DNA of 64,000 bases from Acanthamoeba sp. SK_2022b (lineage: Eukaryota; Discosea; Longamoebia; Acanthamoebidae), in NCBI GenBank assembly GCA_027943245.1, contig JANDJZ010000007.1, positions 248,001 through 312,000 on the forward strand, given 5' to 3'. The translations under genes and the position numbers were made by a program. Numbering within the stretch: the stretch's first letter is position 1; each line of letters opens with the position of its first letter. The notes under the pieces were generated by a model, which saw nothing but the letters and a program-made list of their open reading frames with translations, was not told where the DNA came from and did not search any database. Below are positions 41,601 to 54,500 of this stretch, in pieces.

Positions 41601-42430
41601 TGAGCAGCACGAAATTGGTTACCGATAGGCGTACATAAAAAGAACTGAATAAAAAAACTATTTAAATTATTAAAAAAAATAATAAATCAGGAAGATGTTG
41701 TAAAAGGCAAGCAAAAAATAACAAGTGCCAAGCGTGCCTCCAGCTTGAAGTAGTGCTCGAACAGGCCCAGGGCGAGGGCAGAGTCTGGCTTGCGGAGCAT
41801 CAGCCGGCGCCGTCGGCGCTGCCTGGCAGCTTCACGGTCGGCTTGCGCTTGGGGCCGCCCCTGCTGCGGCAAGGGTTCCATGGAGCCAGTCGCCGCGGTG
41901 GTAGGGACAACTGTCGAAGATGAAGAGGGAGAAGACGAAGGAGGAGTCTCCTCTCCCGCCAGGGCGGCAGGCTCGAGCTTGACCCCCAAGAGCAGTTCAC
42001 CCTCACCCTCTTCGTTATCGTCGGACCTAAATGAGCCTTCTGCGTTGCTCGTTCCAACAAGCCCACTAGGGGCGGGGAGCGAAGAGGAGTTGCTGTCCTT
42101 GGTTGAGGAAGGTATCGTGGAAGATGATAAAGTCGCGGCAGAAGGATTTGAGGCCAGCGAGGTAGGCCAATCTGCGCCCAGCTCGGGAAAGAGCGAAGTC
42201 CAAGAAAAGGAAGGCTCCAACTTCGGTGGCGCAACCCGACCGAGGTCAGGAACGGGAGTGGAGGGAGGAGGTGTGCTTGCAGTGTTCTTGGCCCTGCCGA
42301 TTACGACGGTGCTGCGTCGTCCGTGCGTCTGGTAGTAAGACGTGGAGAGCGAAAGGGAGTTCAGATCGAACCCACCCCGCTCCAGCTGCTCCTCCAACTC
42401 CTGCATGCTTCCGGTGTCTTGCCCATCCAT
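38614..42430 (-). CDS. Rap1GAP-family GTPase-activating protein
   Basis: A multi-exon GAP for Rap-type small GTPases. The start at 42430 gives MDGQDTGSMQELEEQLERGG, then a long Ser/Thr/Pro-rich and Arg-rich N-terminal exon. Middle exons include IYDACSYNRYFY, HVNFGGVHKTEGPLVVSILK and a region equivalent to the Rap1GAP dimerisation half. The RapGAP domain reads YKFGILYAKEGQYKETDMFS, EAFEHFLSMIGDKVVLEGW, YRAGLD, HSVYTTWEDYEVMFHVSTYL, QLERKRHLGNDIVVLIFSDG (GND carries the catalytic asparagine thumb), VFIIVQPVKL and FAHGPALREFLLTK. The last exon ends LLSDFPPPVSGS with TGA at 38614-38616. The NTPYLANSIKSEF stretch is closer to Rap1GAP/SIPA1 than to tuberin. It is divergent from RagA. Confidence 0.88.
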
Positions 42431-42641
42431 GCTGTCCTTGACCGATCAAGGGAAGGGCTCCTGCGCCGGATCTACAGACTCACCAGCCGGCAATGCTCTT
42501 TGGAATGCGTAGAATGTGATTAATGATGTTTTTCTCCTTTCTTTCCATGATTTCCTTTTTCCCTCCACCCCTGCTTCTCGTCTTGTTCGCCGGCGTCGTG
42601 GTGCATCGTGATCCAACTGTTGAAAACTGTGCATCTCCAAA
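42431..42641. promoter_or_regulatory. Divergent promoter region, Rap1GAP (-) / RagA (+)
   Basis: 211 bp separate the two start codons, so a bidirectional promoter is likely. The interval includes a pyrimidine-rich stretch (TTTTTCTCCTTTCTTTCC, about 42529-42546). No TATA box was recognised. Confidence 0.5.
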
Positions 42642-44095
42642 ATGATGAAAAAGAAGGTACCAATATTGCACGCTTCATTCTTCACACGATTGCTCAGATT
42701 GTGGCAACTCTGATATATCGCAAGGATTTCACATTTGAATTAATTCCATCTTTACGCCCAAAGGTTTTGTTGATGGGCAAGAGCGGGTCGGGCAAGACCT
42801 CAATGCGGTCGATCATCTTCGCCAACTACATCGCTCGCGATACTACACGGCTCGCAGCCACCAGTATGCTCTCAATCTTTAAATCTGAAATTTTTGTTTA
42901 ATCGCCCTCCTCACCTATTGCTCCGCGTGCTCTGGACCATTGACAGTTGATGTTGAGCATTCCCACGTCCGCTTCCTGGGCAATCTTGCGCTCAATCTCT
43001 GGGATTGCGGTGGTCAGGAGGCGTTTATGGAAAACTACTTCTCCAACCAGAGGGATCACATTTTCAGAAATGTGGAAGTCCTCATCTACGTCTTCGACGT
43101 GGAAAGCAGCTGCGCCGAGGTACGGCGATTCGCTTTTTTATGAACTCTGGCCTTTCGTGCTGTTTCATCTAAGCTTCATTTTTGTCTTAACAGAAGGACA
43201 TGAAGTACTACCACTCCTGCCTCGACGCCATTCAACAGAACTCGCCCACCGCCAAGATCTTCTGTCTTATGCACAAAATGGATCTCGTGCCTGAAGATCA
43301 ACGAGAAAAGGTGATGCTTCCGCTTCCTTTAGTCTGCGTTAAGGCTTCATACGAAGCTTCGACTGCTCACACGACTTCATCGTATTTATCGCACAACAGA
43401 CGTTCGCGCAGAAGGAGAGCGAGCTGAAGCAAGCCTCGCTGCCGATGAACATCACGCTCTTCCCCACATCGATCTGGGACGAGACCTTGTACAAGGCCTG
43501 GTCTTCGATCGTGTACGCGCTCATCCCCAACATCGACACCATCGAGAGGCGACTCCAGAAGTTCTGCTCCATCTGCGAGGCTGATGAAGTGGTGCTGTTC
43601 GAGCGAGCGACCTTCCTCGTCATCTCACATGCCTCCTCGCGAAAGCACAAGGACGTCCATCGATTCGAAAAGATTAGCAACATCATCAAGCAGTTCAAGC
43701 TCAGTTGCAGGTCCGTTCGTCCTACTTTTTTGCTGAAGCCTTCCTCGGCGGGGAGGGTGACTGACGCGCATCATTCATCAATGCAGTAAGTTTGGTTCTT
43801 ACTTCTCTGACATGGAGGCACGCAACTCTCACTTTGCTGCCTTCATCGACCTGTTCACGGAGAACACCTACATGATGGTGATCATGTCCGATCCCACCAT
43901 CCGTACTTACATCTTCACTCTCACCATTCCCACTGTTAATTATCTACCTTTCATTGCTTATTTACCTTGCGTGCTTCGTGCGTGTATTTACATAAACCAG
44001 AATCAACAGCTACCCTCCTCAACATCAAGAACGCGAGCAAGCATTTCGAGAAGTATCTGCAGCATAACGACGGCACGCCAACCAGGTCCTTCTGA
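42642..44095 (+). CDS. RRAGA: RagA/Gtr1 GTPase
   Basis: The Rag GTPase that recruits and activates TORC1 on lysosomes in response to amino acids. Seven exons, all phase-checked: 42642-42656, 42764-42863, 42947-43119, 43194-43310, 43400-43710, 43797-43902 and 44001-44095. The start is [20 protein letters not shown] (P-loop GKSGSGKTS). The switch region and G3 read [20 protein letters not shown] and [13 protein letters not shown]4 reads HKMD. The roadblock-type C-terminal half includes [40 protein letters not shown] and [20 protein letters not shown]. The end is [20 protein letters not shown] 44093-44095. Length matches RagA (about 310 aa) rather than the longer RagC/D. One of the most secure models in the window. 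Confidence 0.97.
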
Positions 44096-44362
44096 TTGCA
44101 TAGCTCGGCGACACCACAACACGCCGTCACGCCCGCACCGGTGCTGATGGGAAACAGATTGTTTGGAACAATTGCATGTTTAGCAACTATGCACGCGTAT
44201 TTATAAGATCCTTCTGGCTTCACTCTATCCTGGCCCTGATCTGGCTCCCACCAGCTTGTTGTATTTATCTCTTTTTGGCATTATTTATTACATTAATAAT
44301 AATAATTTATTTGTCAAACGTTCACCAAACGCGCAGCTTGGGCGTTCAAGCGAGCAGCAGCA
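44096..44362. other. Intergenic between RagA and the HSP20-like gene
   Basis: 267 bp with AT-rich blocks (44280-44320, ATTAATAATAATAATTTATT). No coding sequence was seen. It should hold the RagA 3' end and the promoter of the next gene. Confidence 0.5.
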
Positions 44363-45678
44363 ATGGAGCAGCCTCACCACGACGTTACGGATCTGGTAGG
44401 TGTCGCACCAGATTCTGATCCAGAGAGCCAAGATCATCAGCACGATCAGGAGCATGCGGGATGGATGGCCTTTGGTCATAGCGGCAGTGAAGAGCAAGGG
44501 GCCGAAGTACAGGTACAAGGATTGAGCGACCATTCAGTAGATGGGAGTGTCGATGCTACGGCCCCCGCGTTTGTGTTCTCACAAGATGAGAATCACGAGG
44601 ACGGGCTAGTCGCCACGGACGATGATTCGGCACATGAGGCCAAGCGGGCGGAAATGACGAAAACCTTCTTTCAGGCCTTCTTCGACTACCCCACGGTCAA
44701 CGCACAGGACTACCAGGTGGCCGTGGATGAGATCGATTTCCTCTACGACAACGTGGTGCCTCTTAGATTCAGGCAGCGCAAGCAAGAGCGGGCCAAGTAT
44801 CGATTGAACGAGCTACGCGAGGCCCTTCAACGAAGCAGCGATGAAGCGGCAGGCATCCTGCCGCCTCCCCCGCCTACCGGCCATCACCATCATGGAGGAG
44901 GCGGTGGTGGGCACGAGGCACCGCCAGCGCCTACGCCCGACAAGTCTCGCAAACGGCGCAAGATAGAGTTCGACAAGAAGGCCTGGACCAAGCGCGAGCG
45001 AACACGTAGCTACTGGCTGGGCATGCGCGGGCCCTTCTTCGTGACTCACTCTGAAGCGTTTCAGAAGCTCGAGAAGCTGGTCGGCCATCCTTTCCCTCAT
45101 CTCAACGAGCAGTCGTTTCGTGCCGCGTGGGACTGCGAATTGGCTCGACGACAGCAAACGGCGACCTTCCTCCTCTCCAATCCCAAGCCCACGGGCGTGG
45201 CCGGTGCCATCAAGTCGTTGATGGGCGGCGGGACGACGATAGGATCGTTGTCTTCTTCTCCGTCCTCCGCCAAGCAGGCCGCGCCCTTCCCCGTCTACGA
45301 CATGTGGCGCGACGTCGACCAGCCCTCCAACCCCAACGCGCCCCACCACTTTGTCCACTTTGTCTTCGACGTGCCGGGCGTGGTGGAGGAACCCAAGTTC
45401 ACCTTCAGCAAGGCCACTCGCAAGTGGCAGCTCGAGGGTGACTGCTCCCCTCTTGCTTCTTCTCGCCCCCTCACGGTGTGCCTGTGTGCTGATGTGAAAG
45501 AGTTGTTGTGCCAGGGACGCGACCAAGCACAGGGGTGGCCTGCGTCACACAACTGCGAGCGACCGGGCGGTTCGTGGCGAAGGGCACGCTGCCCACGAGT
45601 GTCGATGTCAACGCCACCCCCAAGACTTCCTTCGGCAACGGCATCCTGCACATCACCATCGCCGATCATGTTGAATAA
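44363..45678 (+). CDS. Acidic protein with HSP20/CS-like C-terminus, unknown function
   Basis: Two exons, 44363-45437 and 45515-45678, join in phase (G|GG). The N-terminus is acidic and His/Gln-rich (MEQPHHDVTDLVGVAPDSD), then helical segments (FFQAFFDYPTVNAQDYQVAV, LRFRQRKQERAKYRLNELRE), a poly-Pro/His/Gly linker and a basic patch KSRKRRKIEFDKKAWTKRER that could be a nuclear signal. The C-terminal part resembles a small heat-shock or CS beta-sandwich: HFVHFVFDVPGVVEEPKFTF, WQLEG, then TGRFVAKGTLPTSVDVNATP and FGNGILHITIADHVE. The match is to the fold pattern (a PG turn, late G-x-L-x-I-x-I), not to a named family. The stop codon overlaps an AATAAA signal, so the 3' UTR must be very short. Confidence 0.65.
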
Positions 45679-45679
45679 A
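45674..45679 (+). terminator. AATAAA overlapping the stop codon of the HSP20-like gene
   Basis: The sequence GAATAAAG contains both the stop TAA (45676-45678) and a full AATAAA hexamer. If used, cleavage would fall within about 10-30 nt of the stop. Confidence 0.5.
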
Positions 45680-46103
45680 GACATTCTTCCCTAGCTATGG
45701 ATCATGTGTGGCTGTCTGACAGCTCCGTCTGTCTGGCTTATGGCTGCGCGATTCCCAGCAAGCAGTGCCGGTAAAACCACTTTTTTGATTTTTCTCTTAT
45801 TTTCTCTTTTTGCTCGGTGACTGCAGCGCGAATTTCGCTGCAGCGAAACAAGCAAATTGTGCCCACAACACGTTGGTGGCTGCCTTTTCCCTACATCACA
45901 TTATTGACGGGACCTTGCTGGTGGGCGAAAGTTAAGCTTAGATTAATCGCCCTCTACCAGCCAACGAGGTGAGACGCAGCTTTAGTCTTCTTTCTTGGTG
46001 GCAACTGAAATGATGGAATTTAGATATGGGACATCTTTGAATTGACCACAGAAAACCCCACAACCTGCTCCCCCAGGCAGGCCTCGTACACTTGCAAGCG
46101 CAG
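45679..46103. other. Intergenic upstream of the giant deubiquitinase
   Basis: 425 bp without supported coding sequence. It contains a T-rich run (45780-45812) and an inverted repeat: CTGCAGCG (45821-45828) and CGCTGCAG (45836-45843) around a 7-nt loop, in the likely promoter region. No TATA box was found. Confidence 0.5.
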
Positions 46104-49100
46104 ATGAGCGACCAACAGCAGCAAGTCGGGGGTGAGGCAACTGCCCCACCCGCCACCGACCTGCCCAAGGAGGTGGAGCTGGAAACGCAGCCAAGAGAGC
46201 CAACGATGCAAACTGATCCTGCACTAATCATGGACGATGTGAACTTTGAGAAGCGTTACGATGAGATGCAGAAGGAGGTAGAGCGAGGTAATATCTCCCA
46301 CCTTGCCGTGAAACGCGTCCTCATACCAGCCGGCTGATCTGCACTCTCGCAGAGTCCTTCGATCCAACGCCCCATCTCGTTCGCCTGGAGGCCGTGATTG
46401 CGAGTCTATTGGGTGGCAACTGCACACTCAGCCGCGAGCACCAGGCTTTCTTCCTCCACAAGGGCCTTCCCTCAGTCGTGAGGGCACTCACCAGGCGCAG
46501 GCACGTCGTCCTCAGACTTTTTCTTTATATTAGCTTTTCTGCAATAATCATAGTGGCAAGAGATGAGCTCAGATTGGTCTGAATTGTCGTACCTCGCTCA
46601 ACGCGTGTGTGTCGCACAGATTCAAAGACAATGATGACCAGTTCCTGCGCACGAACGAGTTCTTCACACGAGTGCTGGACCTCATCATTGCTCTGATGCC
46701 TAAGGACAACCTCGAGCTGTTGGAAACTCTGAACCGTATCTTTGATGACAACCGTGCCTACTACTATCATCCCTATGAGAAGGAGGCACGTCCGCTTCCT
46801 CTCTGCCTATTTGCGCTTGTGTCTTGCTTGCGCAAGCCCGAGCGACCAACTGCACCGTGTGGTGCCTGATCGATTTCGACCTGAAGCCCTTACTCACTGC
46901 TTTTGCCACAACAATAACGACAGGACCTGCTCTACGCCAGGCTTCAATCCCAAATCGAGGAGAACAAAACCGAGAAGCCCTTGGAGAGCTACGCCGTGCC
47001 ATCGGTACTGCATACGCGCGCCTGTGCTCAAACTAGTGATGTTGAGTCTCCCAACTGACGGTGCCCATCACAAACAACTCTTGCTCGCGTTCCCGTAGAA
47101 GACCACGCGCGCATCGAGGTTTCTGGTGTACAACATCAACTACTTTGTCAATAAGGGCGGACTCGATGCCATGGTCGCTCGCGTGAACAACACGGAGCCG
47201 CACCTCTCCGTCCCGCTGATCAAGCTGCACGTCATGGCGTGGAACAAGGTAACGCGTGCAATCCTGCCCTCCTTGCACATTCTCTCGTCGGCGATGTTTT
47301 TCCAATCTAACCGTGTCCTTCGTTGGCCTTCTGGTTGTTGTTCAGATGAGGGAGTTCCTCACCTCTAGCCTGCAGAAGACGTATCTGCCGCAGCTGGAGG
47401 TTATATTCACGATCATGCTGGGATTGGGCGACGAGGAGCTGCGCACCGTCAAGAAGGAAGACGTCGAGGAGATCGTGCGGCACTCCGAGGCCATCATCAG
47501 GGAGTACGCCTACTCCGAGACTTGGGAGAAGACCGAGAAGTTCTGCCTGGCCTTCGCGCTCAAGTGCTTCCGCTCGACAAACCTCGAAAAGCGGTAGGCC
47601 AACAATCATTCACCGCTTCTACGGCTTACGAGTCACCTGACACTCGTGCGTGTGTGCGTGTGATCATTCGTGTCGGGCAGGCTGCACGGTTTGTCCTATG
47701 TGGAGGAGGCCATTTCGATGACGCAGAGAAGAAAGTACCAGCAGTGGGACGACGGCATGTCCTACCACACCTCCTACAACCCCACGTACAGAGCGCCACA
47801 GGCGGCCAGGTGGATGGACAGCAAGTACTTGCTGGGGTGGATCCAGGAGAACCAAATCATCGAGCGTCTCTTCCAGTCCAAGCTGTCGGACATGCACCCC
47901 GAGCTGATCAAGCGATCCAAGAATCTGCTCAAGTTCATGGCCAGCGAGAAGTTCCTAAATCAGGTATGCGCTTCTCTTTGAGCAAGCGCACGCCATCTGT
48001 GGTGCGTGAGACTCAGCGCGTTGTGTGCGTAACTCCTTTCAATGGACAGACACACTTGGACATGATGTGGAAGGCTACCGCCACGCAGCACGCCGAACCG
48101 GCCGTCTACGAAGTGCTGGGCGCCATCTCGAGCAATCTCTCGCCCGAGCACCAGAACTATCTGCTCCAACTGATCCACTCGATTCCGTTTGCCGAGTATT
48201 CCCCGCGCACGATCAACCTCATTGCACAGTTCCAAACCACCTACAGCTCCTATCCCTCTTCCACCGAAATCAAGGTCAACACCCTTTGCCCCTTCCCACT
48301 TTGGTTTCTTACTCACCACGTTGTGGCTACAGCTGCGCACTATGAATCTCCTCTGGCAAATCGTGCAAGACGATTCCAAGGTGGACCAGGCCATCGCGGA
48401 CGCGGCCCTGAGCCAGCTGTGTAAAGTCCTCACTGCGTACAACCTGCGAATCCACCGCAACATGCTCATCCAGACGTTCTGCGACCACATCCGCAACCGG
48501 GTGTCCGTGCACCAGTCCATCGTGCTGCTCCAGAAAGTGCTCCGTACGTATCCTCGTCTCCTCCCTTGCTTTTCATAAGATGAACGACGTGGCACACGAG
48601 CGATGCTCACAACGGTGGGCGCCGGTGGTGCAGAGGAGCATTACCACGACGACAGGGAGATGAGGGCCATCAAGGGCACCGAGAATTCGCGCCAGAAGGT
48701 TGTCAACGAGCTGAAGACGGAGCTGGGCCTCGTCGACCTGCTCTTCCGCGAGCTGGCCCTCTACAAGCAGGCCTGCGTTCGTCGCCGGGCCGAGATCCTG
48801 TCTGCCGCTGCCGAAGCAGGCGATGATCGTCTGGCCGACGTGGACTGGAACAACGTGGCGCTGGAGGGACGCTATCCGCACCTGAAGCAGGTGTCGACGC
48901 GGCTGGACTTTATCCGCTTTGTGTTTGACCACTCCATCGCTCGCCTGACCAAGGACCGGGCCGACATCATGTGGGAGTCTCTGGTCCTCAACTGCATGTC
49001 GCGCGAGGAGGTGGAGACGACTCTGGGCTGGTTCTACCGGTAACTCACGCTCCTCCCCCCTCCCCTCCGCCATCCGGCAGGCGCTGTGCTGTCTCCTTAC

Positions 49101-51668
49101 GAAGCTTCGCCATTGACTTGACTATGCTGAACCAATGCACACAGGATTTGCTCGAGCTTCTCGAAGCAGAATTCCAACACCATCACGGGCGTGATGGTCG
49201 ACAACTTCTTCGAGCACAGGCTGTGCAAGCTGGACGTGGCCTCGCTCTCCGGGATGGGATTCGACTGCTTGCGTCGCTACTTCTGCTGCCTCAACTCGCA
49301 GAACAGGAGCCTCAGGTTTCCTCCTCTTCCTCTCCTCCTCCCTCCTGCTAGTCATTGCATCTTTATCAGAACGCGGCGCTCACTTAATTTCAGGATGGAG
49401 GGTCCCATCGACGACTTCCTGGTGCTGCAGTTCAATGGCCTGCTGGGTCTGGACCAGCTGTGGAACGTCGCGCTAAACTCCACGGTTGAGGTGGTGTTCA
49501 AGGAGTCCATGACCCTGCTCGTGGCCCTCTACCAGAAGGCATGTCCTTCTCCCACCGCCGTCTTCGGTGGACCTTGGGGCTCTGACATGATCTTAACTCC
49601 GCCCCTCCCTCCCACTCCCAGGTCGATGACATCAGACAGTTCAACGCTGTGCGCAAGTCGTTCGTGGATCGATGCATGGAGCGTCTGCAGCTGGCCCACC
49701 AGCAGATCACTCTGCAGGAGAACGTGGCCAACGCGCAGAACCAAGTCGACCGGCTCATCTTCATGCTTAAGGTACGCTCCTCCTTAACCCGCCTGTTCGT
49801 TTTATAATATTTTTGAAATAGTTTTCTTTCATTCCCTAAACATTTAATTCACAAACGACCTAATCTCGTGTCCCACTTCAGAATTTCCTCCAAGAGAGCA
49901 AGGCGAGGGACGAAAAGAAGAAGAAGGAAGGCGGCCCTGCCCCCGCAGTGGTGGGTCCCCTGCCCAAGCTCGAGTCCGTCGTCGCGTCTCCTCCCAAGAA
50001 CGTGCCTCAAGTGCGCAAGGTACCTACCTACTCGCGTCCCCAACCCACCCAAGGCCTTTGGTCCCACGCCCAACCAACTCATTCTCTCGGCGGTGTTGGT
50101 GTGTTGGTCATTAGGGCCGAGAGCAGGACGTTGCCTTCCTGCAGGAGTTGATTCCCGGGCTCTCCACCTTCGCCGCTATCCTGGCGATGGAAAAGTACAA
50201 CTACAACATGGTGCTGTCCCTCCTCGCACGATCCAATTTGGCGGCTCGCGCTCACCTTTGTTCACCGAACGCAGGACATGGCCCTGTCCGCGTTGATGGA
50301 GGACAGTACCAAGGACAAGCTCATGGCCGAGGCCGCCAAGGTGAAACTGCTCCCCTCTCCTCACCGTGTCCCCCATTGGCTGGAGGCTGACCGTTTGGGT
50401 CTTGGGCCTGCGCAGTACGAGACAGACGCGGCGCAGGCGGAGGAGGTCGAGGCGCAGAGTGCGGCAGCGGCGGAGGCCGAGGAGGAGATCGCGCCCAGCA
50501 AGTTCCTGTTCGACAACCAGGCCTACTTTGACCTGCTGTTCGAGCTCCTCAACCACGACAACGTCGACCGCGACCGCGTATGGGAGATCCTCATGGAGCT
50601 CCCCACCAACCCGATCATCGAGCAGACGCTCAAGACCCTGCGGTCGCCCAACTGGGACGAGCTCATCAACGCGCGCTCACTCTACAAGATGCTGTACTGC
50701 CTCCAGATCATCGATCGCCTTATGTCCTACGGCGAGAAGGACACCGTACTACCGCACTCTTCACACGCATTTGCCCAGTCGTGGCCCGAAACTCACGCGT
50801 GGATTTGATTTGTTTGCTGGATTGCGCAGGAGGCGCAGACCAAGGAGAAGTACGAGTGGTGCAAGCGCTTCTTCTATTGCGACGGGTTCCACCACATCCT
50901 CAACCTGGTCCTGCACGACGACTTCCTCGCAAGGAACCAGGGCAGCCGGGCCTTCAAGAGCTGCCTCCGGCTGCTGCTGAAGATCATCCACTTCTTCATT
51001 CAAGGCACGCACGCACGCACGCATGCACACGCGTGTCGCGACGAACGTTCCTCTGATGTTGATGTGACGTGCCATCCACCACAGGAGGACTGGCCGACCT
51101 GCCGCCCATGCTGCCCGAGTCTGCGCCGGCGGACAATGGCCAGGAGAAGAAGGGCAGGCAGGCGCTGTCGCTGAGCACGAACACCGGGCGCGCGCTGATC
51201 GAGACCATCGACTTCCCCAACTTCCTGGGCACGATGGTGGCGATCATACTCGACACGTGCAAGGGCTACCCGCCCCACAACGACGACGTGCAGATCGTGG
51301 ACTACGCCATGCAGCTGCTGATCAACTCCATCGTCTCCAAGCCGGCCCACCTCAAGGACTTTTACGAGTACGGCAAGGCGCAGCAGGCCAAGGGCGGCAT
51401 CACCATCACCCTCCCCGAGGGCAGCGGTGCGCCGGCGGAGATGACGCCCATCGAGGACTTCATCGTCAACGTCACCCTGGCTCACTACGAGCAGAAGGTC
51501 CGCAAGGCCGCCTCGGCCAACTTCCACCTCCTCTGCTCCCAGTAGTACGTCGTCACCTCCCGCCTCCCCCCTCGTGCGCTTTGCTTGCGGGCTCGCACTG
51601 ATCACCGTCCAATGTGGTGTGTGTTGTGTGTGTGTTGTGTGTGTTGTTGTGTGTGTGTTGTGTGTGTG

Positions 51669-51740
<72 letters not shown>

Positions 51741-53668
51741 CGCAGCCTTGACGAGTACGCGGTGGCCGAGGGGCTGGTGCCTCCGCAGCGCTTCTTCCTC
51801 GACCTGTTGCTGCGCCACATCCCGCCCGAGGGCTCGATCAACTCCACGTGCGATCAGTTCTTCGACCTGCTGAGCCTGCTCATCGAGAGGTACTTCAAGG
51901 AGCACCCCAACGGCGCCGAGGTGTTCTCCAAGTTCGAGGGCCTCTTCTACTCGACCATCGACCGCATCAAGAACCACCCCGTCCAGGAGGTAAAACACCT
52001 CCTCCCCGTGCGACCACCGCACGCACTCTGATCGGCTGCTGATCGATTGCTTCTTGTTGCCAACGTTTGATGATACAGGAGACTCGAGATGGCCCGCCCG
52101 ATCAGCTGCTGATCGGCTTCTTCAACATTGTGAGGACCCTCATTCGCGAAAACTCGGCCATCAAGAGGAAGGTCGCCGCCAAGGAAGGGTACGCGTCAGC
52201 AGCAGCAGCAGCAACAGCGATGGTGAGGACCTCGACAGTCAGTGACCGAGGTTGCCTGGTGTGTTTGTACTAGGCTGAACATGATCGACGAGCTGTGGAA
52301 TCGCTGCCTGTTCCCGCCACCCCCGACGTTCTCGTCGCGCAACGCCATGAGCGTCAAGTGGAAGGAGGAGAACAAGTGCAAGACGTCTCAGACCAGGGAG
52401 AGGTGCGGCTTCCCTTCCTTTCCATGTATCTGTCGAGCCTGGCGACCTGCTGACAACCGCGGTTGGCCGTCTCGTCCTCCCAGCTGCTTCAAGCTTTTGG
52501 CTGAGCTCGCCAGGGACTCGCCCGAGAATCTTCACGAGATCCTGCAGCTCATCGTGCCCAACCACACCAAAGGCAAGCCTCCCTCCCTCCCTCTTCCATG
52601 AAGCCATTCCCCCTACGATTTGGGCCAATGGCAGGCCGGCGGGACGATTGTCTCTGACCTCTCTCCTTTGCCTTGACTGGGCCGTCTCTCTGGCGCGGTT
52701 TACAGAGCTGGACCTCACGACCTGGGAGCGGCCCTCGGGCAAGAACTTGTCGGGCTTCGTCGGCCTGCGCAACCCCGGCTGCATCTGCTACATGAACTCG
52801 CTGCTCCAGCAGATCTACATGACCCCCACGCTGCGCTACGGCCTGCTCTCCTCCAAGGTCACCTCGACGGAGGCGGCCGAGAACGTGCTGTTGCATTTGA
52901 AGAACATGTTCTGCCACCTGCAGCACAGCGAGAAGCAGTTCTACGACCCGAGCGAGACCTTCTGCAAGGCCTTCAAGGACAGGTACCAATCCACACAGCG
53001 CACACCTTGCCGTTCTCCCGCTTACATTGCTTTTCCTTCTTCTTTTCTCTTTCTTCTTTTCTGTCTCTTTTGCTTTGGTTGTTGTGTTCCAGGGGCGGCA
53101 ACCCGATCGACCTACACATGCAGCAGGACGCGGAGGAGTTCCTGCGTCTCCTTTGCGAGCGGCTCGAGGAGCACCTCAAGGGCACAGAATACGTACGCCC
53201 GAGATGCCTACTCGCCTGACCGTGGAGATGCCACTCGGCTGACGTCTTTCTTTCTTTCTCTCTCTCTCTCTCCCTCCCCGACTCGTGCAGGAGAAACTGC
53301 TGAACAACTTCACCGGCGCCGAGTCGCAGATTCTTCAGTGCCCCAACAACCCCTCCCACTTCTCGGAGAGGGAGGACCCCATCTCCGTCATCTCCATCGA
53401 GATCAAGGTTCGTGACGACGACGCGTGCGCAGATGAGTGGGGCGTGCTGAGGTGATCTCACCCCCATCCAACGCATCAGGGCAAGGCGAACTTGCAGGAG
53501 GCTCTGTCGTACTACGTGCAGGGCGAACAGGTCGAGTGGAAGTGCGAGCAGTGCGGCAAGGTGGTGGAGGCTGCCCTCAAGAGGCTCTCGCTCAAGAAGC
53601 TTCCCAACACGCTCATCATCCACTTGAAGCGCTTCGACTTCAACTATGAGACCATGCTCAGGTACTCG

Positions 53669-53737
<69 letters not shown>

Positions 53738-54434
53738 CAGACGTGTGTAAGCAAAACCAAGAGTTAACTGACGCGACCGCAGGGCCAAGCTGTCGAATCT
53801 GTTCGAGTTCCCCATGGACTTGGACATGGAGCCCTACACGACGGAGGGCATCGCCAGGGCCGAAGCGAGGAAGAAGCGAGAGGACGACCGGAGCGGAGGC
53901 GAGCAGGCCGAGACGCAAGAAGGCACTCTCTTCGCTCCGGCTGTCGGCGCGCTCTGTGTGTGTGCCCCTGGCTGACCCTGGAGCCAACGCGTGTCCCTCA
54001 TGCGTGCAGAGTTCAACCCCAGTAACTCGTTCAACGACTCCCTGGAGCTCTCGCGTCCTCACGACTACTACCAGTACGAGCTCGTGGGCGTGCTCGTCCA
54101 CTCGGGTAAAGCGACGACCATCACCGCCCATGTTTGGGACCACCTGCTGTGAATGACATGGCTGATGGGGTGTGACGTGGCGCTGTGTAGGCACGGCGGA
54201 GGCTGGCCATTACTATTCGTATATCAAGGAGCGGACGTCGGGCGGAGGCAAGTGGTATCTCTTCGACGACAAGCACGTCGCGCCGTGGGACCTCAAGGAC
54301 CTGCGCGAGGAGTGCTTTGGCGGCGAGCAGGTGTCGACCTCGTACAACACGTCCTACTTCACCTCCAAGCAGCCCAAGCTCAAGAACGCCTACATGCTCT
54401 TCTACCAGCGAAAGAACCCCGAGCCTGGTTTGAT

Positions 54435-54500
<66 letters not shown>

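Noticed and set aside
38614..42430. Tuberin (TSC2) identity for the RapGAP gene
   Set aside because: The GAP domain sequence after the Asn thumb (NTPYLANSIKSEF) and the short C-terminus fit Rap1GAP better, despite the attractive link to RagA.
51000..52022. Long minus-strand frame opposite USP exons
   Set aside because: It crosses a GT-rich intron and mirrors coding exons with conserved USP-gene content on the plus strand.
52973..53827. Minus-strand frame opposite the USP catalytic exons
   Set aside because: It passes through the CA microsatellite and has no domain content.
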